Part shown: in pieces, positions 9,727-18,954 of the stretch
Position numbering within the stretch: position 1 is the stretch's first letter
How the letters are laid out: every line of letters begins with the position of its first letter
Origin: Diplolepis rosae
Taxonomy: Eukaryota; Arthropoda; Insecta; Hymenoptera; Diplolepididae
Direction: 5' to 3'
NCBI GenBank assembly: GCA_030998225.1
Contig: JAPYXD010000262.1
Coordinates: 62,001-126,000 of the forward strand
Length of the DNA stretch: 64,000 bases
Notes under the pieces: generated by a model
Databases searched by the model: none
What the model was told of the DNA's origin: nothing
What the model saw: only the letters and a program-made list of their open reading frames with translations
Made by a program: the position numbers and the translations under genes

Positions 9727-10865
9727 CTACCAGAGATGAGTTGGGAGATTGCTAAAGTAATGGAATAAGAGAATTTCACAAAAGTGGGCTGATAAACGCG
9801 CCCTCTGAACGCGTTGCGCAAAAGGTGTACTTCGCGCGTCGGTAAATAATGAAAGTTAGAAAATCCAGAAATGATTTACCATCAGAATTTCTATGGAGGG
9901 GCAGCGGTGCGCGCTGCCCTTGTTTCTTCCTCGTCGCTCTTGCACGCGAGAACGACACGTCCCACTCCTCCTTATTCTCCACGCTTCCTTCATGCAATGC
10001 TATTTTTAGATTTCACGCTTTCGGTATTTCGGTTATCGAGTCGGAATTGAGAATTGTGTATTTCTGTCGAAACCGTGCAAAAGAGGCGCGAAGCAGACGA
10101 CAATTTCAAATTTACGAAATATGTTATTTAAGAGACAACACTTTTTTCCCGATATTTTGGAAAAAATCTGCCTAAAATAAAAATCTGAAATATCGTGTAA
10201 AATTTTATAAGCATTTAAACGCTTCAAAAATAAACTTTCAGTAAAATTTGATGCCAATAAATGTTCCAAATTTGAATCAATATATATTTTCCTATTCAAA
10301 TTTCCATACTTCTTTTCAATTTTGTGCATTTAAAAACTTTTTAGTTAGAGAGATATTTTCTATTAAGAAGAGATAAACATAAAATTCAAGTTTAAAATTT
10401 ACATTCTCAGTTTTATGTTAGCAATATTTTCATCTCACATTTTTGTAGCCTAAGCACAGACTAATCATTAAAAAAATGAAATGGTCTATGGAAAGGAAAA
10501 ATTTTCTAACAGATGTGGATAAATTAAGAAGCTAAAATATGTGTTCATTAATATCTTCATATGAACATGTAAATATTTATCGATATTAAATTTTACATAA
10601 AAATTTTTGTCCGAAGTGTTCAAATCTTGTTACAATATGACAAGATCATATGGACAAGTTCAATTTTTTTAATGAAATATTTTGTAATTTTTAATTTGTC
10701 TGTTCTTCTGAAATCGGAGGAAGATTTGAACAGTAAACAACAAATTTTCCAATGGAATTCAATGTCAATAAATGCTTAAAGTTTTATATTAAAATTTTAA
10801 TTACAAAATTTTGAAGCTTTGTAACTATAACATTTTTTGGAATTTACATCTTCTACATGACAATT

Positions 10866-10866
<1 letters not shown>

Positions 10867-10904
<38 letters not shown>
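10867..10904. repeat. (TA)n microsatellite
   Basis: A run of about 19 TA units just before the shared block ACTACCATCGG. The right arm has only a short, interrupted version of the same run at 19178-19193, so the tract has expanded in the left arm. Confidence 0.95.
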
Positions 10905-10908
<4 letters not shown>

Positions 10909-11170
10909 CCATCGGAAATTACAGAGGTTGACCTGGAGTTTCAACTTTCGTTAAAGTGATTTATTTTATACAAAGATATTACAAAAGAATTTTAATTTAG
11001 ATCTCTTTGAAGGAAATTAATAAGTATGTAAAAAAATCAAAATTTTAAAAGATTTTTTTTAGTATGTCTTCATAGTGATTTGTTAACCTAATTAAAATAT
11101 TTTTAGAAAGTCTTTTCTGGATTCTATATTCTGGGGTTGAACATGTTACAAAAAGTCGTGTAATTTTAAA

Positions 11171-12430
11171 AATGTGTATCCCCATACCAATGAAATCTTA
11201 AAGTGTGCTGTTCGATAAAATATTAGATATAATATATTTTACTTTTGAATAATCAAACCTTTTATTTATACTTATATATTGAAATTTTCATTTATAATAT
11301 GTTATGTATTCTGAAAGTTTTTTCAAAATGTTTTATTCTAAAGGATTTATTTTCAATTTTACTTCATACCAAATTAAAGTTCGTGTACGATTTCGTGTGC
11401 TAATTTTGATATAATTTATGTATTTTTCAAATATTTAAACCTTTTATACTCAAACATTCAGAATTATTTTGAATTCAAAATGTTTTAATAAATTGCATTG
11501 GCTTTAGGGTCCATAAATGAAGAAGTCTATTATAAATTAAATCAAGGGTCATTACAATTTACTATTTTAATTGTTTTAATAAAACATTGAATAATTTAAA
11601 AACATTAAACATATTAATACGTTCATAGTTACATACTTAAGTTTAAAGAATTTGAAAATCTTTCTGTGGAAAAAAGACGTTTTCGAATGCACCGGGATTC
11701 GAGCACGGGTATTTCGATTGCCGGTCGACTGTATGTACATTCGTGTAAAAATATTAAATATTTTGAAAATGTTTTTTCAAGTATTTTACTTTATAGTAAT
11801 GATTTGTCGAATTTACTTCACACTGAATAAATCTCAAAGTGCAAGATCGCATGCGAATTCAAATACAATTTATGCTTTTTTTGTAATATTTAAAACCTTT
11901 CTTTACACAGACACTTCCATCGGAAATTAGAGGTTCATATGTTATTTAAGCTATTGTTAAAGTAACTTAATTTTTATAATAAAAGGTTAACATTTTTTCA
12001 TGATGCTAAAATAAAAGTTAACACAGTTTTGCTTCTAATAAGCCCAAGTTAAGAGCATAATATTAATTTTGTAAAAATATACTACAAAAAATCTGCCCGC
12101 TTCGTGGGCACATTCTCATGGCGCGCTTCGCTTGCAAGTTTGAGCGCGCCTGGGGCGCGCGATTCGATCGTCGCACTCGGTCTTATATTCTTCGGACCGT
12201 AAAGCCAACTAAGAACATGAACAATATTTGAATAGTAATACTAAGGGTCGATATAAGTCCTGTTTCATTATTATTTAAATTTATTACTTGTAATTTGATA
12301 CTTAAGTTCAAGTCAATTTTATTATCGATGTGAATTACATTTTCTCAAAGTTACTAAATTTGTTTTTGATTTCAAATGAAAAAAGAAATTCAATTTACTT
12401 AAAACTCTATCAGCCTTAAAGAACACATTC
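11171..12430. other. AT-rich DNA without a gene; repeat fragments
   Basis: No gene is seen. ACTTCCATCGGAAATTAGAGG at about 11905-11930 repeats part of the arm sequence. GGCTTTAGGGTCCATAAATG near 11500 and GGACCGTAAAGCC ... GGGTCGATATAAG at 12197-12255 match the ends of the Penelope-like region (15395-15480), so solo Penelope ends are scattered here. A short GC-rich island (12095-12180, with GCCCGCTTCGTGGGC and GGGGCGCGCGA) stands out from its surroundings but contains no recognised gene or RNA. Confidence 0.45.
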
Positions 12431-12956
12431 TTATCATGAAACTTGCGCTTCGCGCTCGATTTTCTGTATACATTTATGTAACTTTCTAATAATTTACAAG
12501 ATTACAAAAAATCTATTTTCTTGTAAATATTAAAAAAAGGAGGAGAATTCATAGACTCTTTTAGAGAAAACGATTTTTTGTATTATCGCTTATTTTGTAT
12601 CACACATATTTTGGTTCAAAAATGGAATTTTTTATTTTCAATATTGTATTTTTTAAAACCAAAACATGAAATATATATCTTGTCAAAAAATGTCCTACTG
12701 AGAATTTGTAGACCTCATTTAGGCAAATAATTTTCTATCTCAACGTTTTTTTCGTATGTTACATATTTTGTTCAAATAATGGAATTTTTTAATTTTAATC
12801 GTATTTTTTAAAATTATAATGAAAAATATACGTTTTATTAGAAACTATATCTGAAAATATTTGTATATATTATTGAAACGAACAATTTTCCATTCTTACG
12901 TTTTTTTCGTATTTCACATATTTTAGTTAAAAAATTGAATTTCGGATTTTCAATGG
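12430..12956 (+). repeat. Degenerate tandem repeat of about 156 bp, left part
   Basis: The landmark ACATATTTT recurs at 12604, 12761 and 12916 (spacing 157 and 155). Each is followed by a GGAATTTTTTA-like word and later by a TTGTAGACCTC / TTTTTTTCGTAT block. The third unit is cut by the CACTGAG element at 12957 and resumes at 14790. It is cut again by Penelope-like DNA at about 14866, and recognisable unit sequence (TGTAGATCTTTATGTAGTA, then a TTATTCGTAT block) returns at about 18088. Units differ from each other at many positions, so the array is old. Confidence 0.7.
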
Positions 12957-14789
12957 TACACTGAGAAAAAAGAATATTTGAATCAAAGAATATTTCTTTG
13001 ATTCAAATAAATGGTTGAGCTGGATGGTGACGAATAAATATTTTGTTAGATCAAAGAAATATTTTTATTGTCTTTAAAAAATGAATAATTAAAGCAAAAA
13101 AATGTTTTTCTAGTACTATTAAATATTAATTAGATTGAATAAATATGTTATTAACATTGTGTAGGAATTATTTGATAAGAGAAGGAAATTCTTTCAAAAT
13201 ATAAATTATACAATTGTGAATTCTAAATTATTATTGTACCTCAGAAATGTATGTGAAATCTAAAACTTGTGTAGATTTTTTAGATTTTATGTTATAAATT
13301 TATCAAGACTTTTGCTGTTTGAATTTTTGTAAAATCAATTTAATTTAAAAAACCTAAGTGAAAAATAAAGAAGTAATTATAAATGAATTAAATTTTGAAT
13401 GATATATTTGATATTGTGAATCAAAATGAATATTTCCTTTTTAAGAGACTGATAAATCTTCAACCCTATGAAATATATTCCACATTTGAAAGTATGTATA
13501 TGTATGTTCATATCAACTATGAAAAACAGTTGAATAGAAAAAAAATGTATACCGACCATGGTGGGACGAATATTTGTTTGGAATGACACATTTCGAGTTG
13601 ATAATGAGAGCGAATGTTTCTTAGAACGAGAATGATAAATTCTCAATTCTGTCTAAAATATATGTTTAAAGTTTAAAAAAGCATGTAATCATAACAACTC
13701 TGCCAAACGTTTAAATGGAATAAACAAATTTTTTAAACGAAAAATACCGCAGATTTTTCAAAAAAATACTTCTTTCTTTTAAAAAAATGGTTTGTTTGGT
13801 CTAAATTATTCCATATTCATAATGCACGCGAATATTTCCTAGGAGGAATTCAATAAACATTTAATTATATGAAATATGTTTCAAGTTTAATAAATATGCT
13901 ATCATAACAAATACGGCAAACCTTTAAATTAAATAAACAAATTTTTTAAACGAAAAATACCTACAGTTTTTTCAAAAAAATATTTCTTTCTTTTAAAAAA
14001 TTGGTTTTTTTGGTTTAAATTATTTTATATTGATAATGTAGGCGGATATTTCCTAGAAGATATCTAATAAAGATTGAATTCTACAAAATATGTTGCAAGT
14101 TCAAAAAGATTGGCAATTATAACAATGATGCCAAACATTTATGTAAAAGTAATTATTTATTTTAACTGAACGCACTTGCAGTCATTTCAACAAAATATCG
14201 TTTTCTTTGAAATAAATGTTTTTTTTTGAATGAATTCTTCCATTCTACTGTTCACAAAAAATATTTCTTTCAACTAAAGAAATAAATATTAATGTAAACA
14301 CAATATTTTATTCATATGAAGAAACGTTACATTGATATACATGTATCAACTCTTTGAATCGAATAAATATCTTCCTAAATTAATTAATGAATGCCTCAAT
14401 TAAATTAATATTTCCTAGATTCAACTAAACCTAAGGCTTGATTCATCCATGGATAAATTATTTGATTCAAATGCGTCTTGTTGAATTCAAAAAATGGGAC
14501 TTATTGAATCAAATAAATATTTCTTTGAGTGCGAAAACAAGATTCAAATAAACTAGGTATTTAGTTTCAAAGACATGATTTGGTTGAGTTAATTCGCTCA
14601 CATTCACAAGCAAAGAAATTCTTTGTATTGAAGAAATGCCTATCAAATAAATTATTTCTTTGAATCAAAGCACGCGTTTCGTGCTTCTAAAAAATATTTA
14701 ATTGAATTAGGTAACGAATTGTTTGATACAAAGAAATGGAATCAATTAAATACATTTCTTTGGATCTAAGAATCTTTTTTCTCAGTGCA
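12957..14789. mobile_element. CACTGAG-ended non-autonomous DNA element, 1.83 kb
   Basis: The left end starts CACTGAGAAAAAAGAAT and the right end is its inverse, ATTCTTTTTT-type into CTCAGTG. Inward of both ends lie many copies of TTTGATTCAAA / GAATCAAAGAAATA words in both orientations. The middle holds three diverged tandem units of about 213 bp, marked by ATCATAACAA...CCAAAC near 13690, 13905 and 14120. It splits a 156-bp tandem unit; comparison with neighbouring units suggests a 2-bp TA target (TA on the left, CA on the right). There is no transposase frame. Superfamily is not assigned: CACTG ends occur in animal CACTA-type elements, but the TA target also suits others. Confidence 0.7.
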
Positions 14790-14945
14790 TTTTTTTTTAA
14801 TTAAAAAGAAAAATATACATCTTATGAAAAAATGTTGCAGTTCAAACTTGTAGATCTTTATATCATATAGGTTTGGTTTCGTCGGTCTTGCGGTCAATAA
14901 AACAACATTCTATAAAAAACTCCTTCATTATATTTGGTCAAAAAT

Positions 14946-14986
14946 TCTCCTATGTTTCAACCTCACTGCGGGTCTTTTTCAAGGAA
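14946..14986 (-). ncRNA. Decayed hammerhead ribozyme of a Penelope-like end
   Basis: On the minus strand the order is stem I strand UCCU, a core UUGAAAA where CUGANGA is expected, stem II GACC/GGUU, then GAAAC and AU before AGGA, which can pair with UCCU. The layout matches the two better copies at 15504 and 17873, but the damaged first core makes activity unlikely. Confidence 0.45.
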
Positions 14987-15503
14987 TATATATGTCACTA
15001 AAAATTGAACAAATCAATTTACCATCAAATTTCTTTTTCCAAAGAGAACTATTTTATATGTTGTGTTGATATAATAAATAAGTACTTACATAAATTACAA
15101 AAAAAACGAAAGCACACATGAAGATTCAGTCTTATTCTTGAAAATGTTATTAAAATTAAAGCCTCAAAGATTGAGGGCTTCAATAATTTAAAATTACATT
15201 ATAATACGGTGTGTACAATCCGATGAAGCAACGCAAACTTTAGGATAGAGAGACGAAGATACGATAAATTGAATTAAATTCACCAAAATGAAAAGCGTGC
15301 TAAAGCTTGAGAATACAAACTTGAAAATCATATGTTAAATAATGCCATGGCAAATTCGATTAATATTCATAATTTCAGCCTTACAATTTATTGAAATAAT
15401 AATATTTGTTTAGAACAGGAATTATATCGACCCTCAATAACAATATTTGTAATGTTAGATAATTGGCTTTAGGGTCCATAAATGTAAAAAAACAGTAGTT
15501 TCA

Positions 15504-15543
15504 ATCAAACGTTTCGACTCTGATTGGAGTCCTCATCAGTGAT
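15504..15543 (-). ncRNA. Hammerhead ribozyme (Penelope-like pLTR), intact core
   Basis: Read on the minus strand: AUCA, core CUGAUGA (15539-15533), stem II GACTC/GAGTC with loop CAATCA (plus one G), core GAAA with C (15515-15511), GUU, then UGAU, which pairs with AUCA as stem I. Stem III is reduced to the self-complementary ACGU, as known for minimal type I hammerheads of Penelope-like elements, which are thought to work best as dimers. Cleavage would fall after GUU. It lies downstream of the GIY-YIG frame on the same strand, where a pLTR is expected. Confidence 0.75.
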
Positions 15544-15721
15544 CTTTATTTCTAGAATATGAAAAAACAACTAGTGAATATTGTGCATTTGAGTACAACT
15601 TTGGTATTGTCTGCAGTATAAAAATATGAGAAAACCTACATAAAATCAAACATAAACATTTTTTGGTGAAACACGAGAGAAATCTTAAGAATTGATATTG
15701 AAAAGTAACACATACATTTTA

Positions 15722-16115
15722 AAAAAACATCTGAGATAAAAAACTAGTCACGTTTATGTACAAATGTAGCTTAAATTGTAGATGCAGGTATAAAATGTGA
15801 GAAAAAAATGACTCAAAAAATTACGAAAAACTTCGGTAAAACTTTGATGAATATGAAAAAAACCTTAAAAAACCTTAAAAATACACATACAACACTTCAT
15901 AAAGACTTCGATAAAATTTCAATGAAACCTCTAAAAAACTTCGATAAAATAAGCATGAAATTTCTTTGGGATTGTGTGAAAAGTAAAAACATGAGAAAGT
16001 TGACATAAAATTATACATTTTTAAACAACTGAGATAAAAAACTAGACACGTTAATGTATAAATGTAACTTAGAATGTGGATGTGAGTACATCAAATGTGA
16101 ATAAATAACTCAAAA
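15722..16115 (-). repeat. Two diverged direct units of about 300 bp in the Penelope-like tail
   Basis: The words CTGAGATAAAAAACTAG, CACGTT, GTA(C/T)AAATGTA and AACTCAAAA-like sequence occur in the same order at about 15728-15815 and 16024-16115. Between and after them AAAACTTCGAT(A/G)AAA recurs at 15826, 15900, 15935, 16146 and 16180. The short plus-strand frame at 15808-16008 is only a translation of these words and is not taken as a gene. Such tail repeats are common downstream of retroelement coding regions. Confidence 0.55.
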
Positions 16116-16824
16116 GGGCAAAAAACTCGATCAGAAACGCCTATAAAAACTTCGATAAAAATTTCGATGAAAGGCTTCAAAAACTTCGATGAAAACATGG
16201 AAAAAAATGTTTGCATTAAAAATCGAATTTTTTAAGTAATATTATAATATAGGATCCAAATTCATCATCTCATCTGTTATGAATTTAAATTTTCTAACCT
16301 TAAATCATTGTAATCCCTCGGGTTCTGATAGGTTTAATCTTGATTTTAATTTAATCTTTTTCCTACGTCGCTGTTTTTGAAGACACATTTTCACAAACTT
16401 ACTATAAGAGGATCGTTTAGTGACTGATTTCCGGGTGCATAGAAAAGACAGTTGTAGGCAAGAAAACCAGTAAGATGGAGGGAAATTTTTTTAATATAAG
16501 TAGAACTGTGATTGTAAGGGAAAGTGGAAGGATAAACACCAGATGACCAGACTGTCCCGATAATAAAGGAAGGATAGTAAATTGTAACCGGAGTCGTAAC
16601 GGTCCCACACATTTTTAAAGAAAATTGAAGAGGCCTATGTGTCCATTCATTGCAGAGTTTTGAGGATTTAATAATGAAATAAGTTTTGAATACCTTGTTA
16701 GGATTGAGATTTATTTATTTGAATATTTTGAGAAAAGCACCAATGTTCAAAAAATATTTTGGAGAAAAAATATAAGGATATTTGTTGACTCCATAGGGAA
16801 GATAAAAGTTTGTGAATCAGGTTT

Positions 16825-17427
16825 TCAATTGTTTTTAAACCTGTTGTTTAAAAGTGAATGGTAAAAAACAGATAGATTGTCAGTGTCAGTTCTTTGATTT
16901 ATTGTGTTGGGGTTGCTAGCTATATGGATCATTTCTAAAATCATTCGCTTTCTATAATTGTCAGTTCGATCAACGATCTGTACATTATCGAAATCGAATG
17001 TGTGATCTTGATGCCATGCGTGTTTTGTCAGGGCAGTCCACTTGTCTGGGGGATTGTAGACATCTTTCTTATGTTCTAAAATTCTATTTTTCAAGGGGCG
17101 TTTTGTTGTACCTATGTAACAGGCTGTGCAATCGGTGCATGGAATGTTATAGACGACATTGGCGGTGTTAAGTTTAGGAATGGGGTCTTTGGTTGTTTTG
17201 AATATACGGGATAAATCATTGGCGTTGCGTGAAACAATTTTGATGTTGAAGGGGTTAAGAATGGCTGCTAGTTTTTCAGAAAGTCCTTGTACGTAGGGTA
17301 ATGACACGTATTGTAGGGCTTGTGTGTTAGTGGTCAGGCCTTGATCTGCTAGGTGTTGTGTTGTTTGTGTGTATGTGAGGGTTGTCTTCTGTTGTTGGTG
17401 TATCTCTGATATCCTGCCTGATTTTTT
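16825..17427 (-). pseudogene. Penelope-like element: C-terminal GIY-YIG endonuclease fragment
   Basis: The frame is open from 17427, just after a TGA, to the stop at 16825 (200 codons); it has no ATG start. Counting from the GTG at 17307, the motifs are VYNIPCTDC (52-60), CYIG (63-66), an arginine and histidine in PLKNRILEH (71-79), a conserved HAWHQDHTFDFDNV block (97-109) and a glutamate in ILEMIHI (125). This pattern, with the CxxCxxC-like cysteines between the two halves of the GIY-YIG site, is typical of Penelope-like retroelements, where the nuclease cuts target DNA for insertion. The upstream reverse transcriptase is missing, so this is a remnant. The catalytic residues visible in this part look preserved, suggesting a fairly recent copy. 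Confidence 0.85.
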
Positions 17428-17872
17428 TCATAGAAAATTCAATCTTTTTCTATCGGACCCTAAAGCCAATTATCTAACATTACAAATAATATTTTTATTG
17501 ATATAAATTGATTCAATAATTTTTCTTTAATGTTGTTTTATTGACCCTAAGACCGACGAAACCAAACCTATATATGATATAATAATATAACGGTCGAAGA
17601 AATGGTCATCCGTTCTTTATAAAGGAAAAAAAAACAAACAAAAATTCTAGCCTGTTGTTTACAAATTTCTAAGTTTTTCGTTCATTTTATCCGGTCTTCT
17701 ATATACAGTGAATTCTACATATTTTTTCCAATTCGTGTTGTTGCTTACTGGACTTCTTCATTTTGAATTGCAAGCAATGAGATAAGTTTTTGAGTTTCAT
17801 TATTATCCTTATTTTAACTATCTTCTACATTTTTATCTTTTACGAAAATTTTGAATTAATCTTTTAATTTAT

Positions 17873-17913
17873 GGCACTGAAGAGGGCCCCCATATGTGGC
17901 CGAAACGTTTGCC
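17873..17913 (+). ncRNA. Hammerhead ribozyme (Penelope-like pLTR), opposite strand
   Basis: On the + strand: GGCA, core CUGAAGA (17877-17883; CUGANGA allows any base at the fifth position), stem II GGCC/GGCC around a nine-base loop, core GAAAC (17902-17906), GUU, then UGCC, which pairs with GGCA. The layout is identical to the copy at 15504-15543, but stem I is GGCA/UGCC instead of AUCA/UGAU, so the paired bases have changed together. This supports a real fold. It lies on the other strand from the GIY-YIG frame and so belongs to an inverted or second copy. Confidence 0.7.
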
Positions 17914-18087
17914 TTCTCTCTTTTTTTGCGTTTTTTATCGTAAGTAGCATTGATAATATTAATAGAAGAAAATAAAAAGAGGCTGACCCAATGCCAAAAA
18001 ATGAGAAATTAACAAAAATTCTGTGAATTTTGGGTCAATATAATAGCAGACATGTCATCAAACATGTCACTTTACAGTTATTACTGT

Positions 18088-18312
18088 TGTAGATCTTTAT
18101 GTAGTAAACCATTTTTTATCATAACTTTTATTCGTATCTCGTATAATTTAACTGGAAAATGGATATTGACTTTTTTCAAGTTTTAATATACTGTAACTTT
18201 CTTAAATTTATTTTAATTGCAAAATATTATGAGGATAATTAGTAGAGATTTACGAGAATTATCAGAAAGCAGTCTTAAAAGTTTTGGTTTTTTCATAAAG
18301 TTTTTTTTAAAA
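18088..18312 (+). repeat. Right remnant of the 156-bp tandem repeat
   Basis: TGTAGATCTTTATGTAGTA, a TTTTTATCATAAC block and TTATTCGTATCTCGTATAAT line up with the unit phase broken at about 14866, so the array continues here after the Penelope-like block. Similarity fades towards 18260. No gene. Confidence 0.5.
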
Positions 18313-18615
18313 ACACAAAAAATGCTCCTATTATGACAATTTTTGTCGGATGTAGCTGGTTAACGAACTTGTCTTTACTTTTTCAGCTGCAATAATGTAT
18401 GCATAAGCTCAATTCAATCCGACAATTTTTTTCTATCCAGAGTTATCGAGTATATGACCTATTACTACTGCAGACGGACAGACAGACAGACAGACAGACA
18501 CTTTCGTAAAAACCGTTTTTTCTGACTCAGGGGATCTCAAAACGTAAAGATTTGACGAAAATTCCGAAAATTATTTTTCACATAAAACCAAAACCTTAAT
18601 TCTCATATGATGAGA
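18313..18615 (+). repeat. Dispersed repeat, copy 2
   Basis: Same family and orientation as 149-428, with the shared core GCTGGTTAACGAACTTGTC, a GACA tetranucleotide run (18477-18502, longer than in copy 1), TTTCGTAAAAACC, TCTGACTCAGGGG and a terminal short stem (TCTCAT / ATGAGA). No coding sequence. Confidence 0.75.
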
Positions 18616-18954
18616 ATCTAAAAGACATCAAATTTAGATCTTTCTTAATAATATTAATAACTCTAAAATTAATTAACATTGTCAAAAGTCTGTAGTCTCA
18701 TTTCAAAGGTAAGTTTTCATAGTATTTTTCTAACTAATTAAGATGTTTTTGGAATTTTTCTGCTAGATTCTGCTCTAGAATCAAAGATGGTAATGAAGAA
18801 TCATCAAATTTCAAATGATGATTGTACTACATTCATTTGAAGAATTCAAAAAATCCAAACTATCAATATTTTGATAAAAATTTCTAAATTTATTAAAATA
18901 TGATATACGTCGATTTTTAAAAACTTCTTGAAGAAGCTACATATTTTAAAAATT

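Larger units (their letters stand above)
9101..11170 (+). repeat. Left arm of a large inverted duplication
   Basis: The arm begins ACCACGAAGGAATAATAAGG and is matched in reverse by 20856 down to about 18955. Shared blocks, in order, are GAGCAACGGCACGGTAAGTG (9151), GAGATGAGTTGGGAGATTGC (9733), the AGGCGCGAA region (10085), GCCAATAAATG (10252), and ACTACCATCGGAAATTACAG followed by CCTGGAGTTTCAACTTTCG (10905-10950), up to TGGGGTTGAAC (about 11144). The left arm is interrupted by a roughly 530-bp insertion (9195-9726) absent from the right arm. No protein-coding frame is convincing. The two arms could be the ends of one very large element or two copies of a single element in opposite orientation. 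Confidence 0.75.
14866..18088. mobile_element. Penelope-like retroelement complex, truncated and rearranged
   Basis: Penelope-like elements are retroelements with a reverse transcriptase fused to a GIY-YIG endonuclease and with terminal pLTRs that carry hammerhead ribozymes. Here a GIY-YIG coding end (16825-17427, minus strand) and three ribozyme-like modules (14946-14986, 15504-15543, 17873-17913) are visible. Two inverted pairs bracket it: 15432-15478 with 17454-17500 (GGCTTTAGGGTCC and its inverse), and 14866-14915 with 17530-17580 (TTTGGTTTCGTCGG and its inverse). The whole block replaces part of a 156-bp tandem unit that resumes at about 18088. No reverse transcriptase motifs were found, so the element is 5'-truncated. 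Probably two insertions are nested. Confidence 0.75.

Noticed and set aside
9776..10329. Frames on both strands in a locally GC-richer stretch
   Set aside because: The stretch is part of the inverted arm, and the right arm does not keep these frames. No domain is visible.
13377..13646. Overlapping plus- and minus-strand frames
   Set aside because: They lie within the repetitive centre of the CACTGAG element; biased AT-rich composition and opposite-strand overlap argue against coding.
16391..16612. Two overlapping minus-strand frames (73 and 63 codons)
   Set aside because: They lie in the Penelope-like tail downstream of the GIY-YIG stop, overlap each other in different frames and show no family motif.
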